A model generated the notes under the pieces. It saw only the letters and a list, made by a program, of their open reading frames with translations. It was not told the DNA's origin and made no database searches. Positions 63,701-64,000 of a DNA stretch of 64,000 nucleotides are shown here, in pieces. This stretch comes from an uncultured delta proteobacterium (lineage in GTDB: Bacteria; Desulfobacterota; Desulfobulbia; Desulfobulbales; Desulfurivibrionaceae), in contig CAIPYE010000015.1 of assembly GCA_903869265.1 (NCBI GenBank), positions 434,001-498,000 of the forward strand, given 5' to 3'. How positions within the stretch are numbered: position 1 is the first letter of the stretch; the number at the start of each line of letters is the position of its first letter. Made by a program: the position numbers and the translations under genes.

Positions 63701-63727
63701 AAAAAACGGCCACGGTTTCCCGTGGCC
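63701..63727 (-). terminator. Rho-independent terminator after rplS
   Basis: On the minus strand GGCCACGG and CCGTGGCC form an 8 bp stem with a GAAA loop, followed by G and a run of six T. It lies about 80 bases past the rplS stop, so rnhB would need its own promoter or readthrough. Confidence 0.85.
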
Positions 63728-63807
63728 AGGCATTGGCGGCAGTATGAAAGTGCACCGAAGCAGGAAGCCGCACCAAGGCCACCCCTGTTCCGGGCAATAG
63801 ACAAAGG

Positions 63808-64000
63808 CTAGTTAAGGCCTTTTTCCCTGATTCTCGCTGCCTTGCCACGCAGATTGCGCAGGTAGTACAGACGGGAACGCCGGACACGACCCTCGCTCAC
63901 CAGCTCGATCTTATCGACTCTGGGAGAGCACAAGGGAAAGGTTTTTTCCACGCCAACCCCATGGGAGATCTTGCGGACAGTGACGCTGGCCCCTGCGGTT
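63808..64000 (-). CDS. rplS: 50S ribosomal protein L19, C-terminal part
   Basis: The frame enters at the window edge and reads [60 protein letters not shown] and GLN-stop. This is the conserved C-terminal half of L19 at the 30S-50S interface. The 5' end lies outside the window. It precedes rnhB and yraN as usual. Confidence 0.95.
   Translation of the reverse strand, partial: TAGASVTVRKISHGVGVEKTFPLCSPRVDKIELVSEGRVRRSRLYYLRNLRGKAARIREKGLN

Overview
The window reads as a chromosomal segment of a Gram-negative anaerobe of the former Deltaproteobacteria (Desulfobacterota/Desulfuromonadota type). This is an inference from c-type multiheme cytochromes, an OmcS-type filament cytochrome, a GEMM (cyclic dinucleotide) riboswitch, sigma-54 activators and conserved housekeeping operons. 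Most genes lie on the minus strand. No rRNA is present, so the genus cannot be fixed from this window.

Layout. (1) 1-8500 is core: rplY, prs, tRNA-Gln(TTG) and ispE, then a DUF1844 gene, serA, a small unknown gene, cysS, and a Memo/AmrB-like gene. (2) 8556-11413 is an accretion site at a second tRNA-Gln gene (CTG). The 44 bp 3' end of the tRNA is repeated exactly at 10343 and in decayed form at about 8787 and 10528. Two diverged copies of an HTH regulator gene follow, one cut by an IS200/IS605-type remnant and one by an IS3-type remnant. (3) 11414-22665 is accessory and signalling: a GGDEF-PilZ cyclase, an HD-GYP phosphodiesterase, a lipoprotein, a decayed OmcS-type cytochrome gene, a HAMP protein, a pentaheme cytochrome, a PilZ-PAS-PAS-sigma-54 activator, and a TPR protein fused to a PRMT-like methyltransferase. 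A 220 bp non-coding repeat occurs on both sides of this block.

(4) 22982-38200 is the centrepiece, an apparent extracellular electron-transfer operon read leftwards. It starts at a near-perfect -24/-12 (sigma-54) promoter. It encodes an NHL beta-propeller, a hexaheme OmcS homologue behind a GEMM riboswitch, a YVTN propeller lipoprotein, an outer-membrane beta-barrel, two CsgG/LpoB-like lipoproteins, a double-parvulin prolyl isomerase, a 26-heme cytochrome, a 16-heme cytochrome, a second NHL propeller and an OB-fold lipoprotein. A reasonable reading is that the barrel and large cytochromes carry electrons across the cell envelope, the OmcS homologue polymerises outside the cell, and the propellers and isomerase assist assembly. 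(5) 38664-44032 holds regulators: a REC-PilZ protein, then a PhnD-like binding lipoprotein, a heme-bearing histidine kinase and an NtrC-type response regulator whose gene is frameshifted in a G7 tract. (6) 44051-46562 holds an IS3 orfB tail, tRNA-Glu(CTC), an iron-sulfur flavoprotein-type reductase and malQ. (7) 46786-64000 is core again: a Na/Pi cotransporter, rplU-rpmA-obgE-proB-proA-nadD, rng, a TIGR03960/TIGR03936-type radical SAM gene, two lipoproteins, tmk, pdxA, yraN, rnhB and the 3' part of rplS.

The strongest common theme is cyclic-dinucleotide control (GGDEF, HD-GYP, three PilZ proteins, GEMM riboswitch) next to a cytochrome-filament locus. A ribosome-binding-site switch for the OmcS homologue can be read directly from base complementarity.
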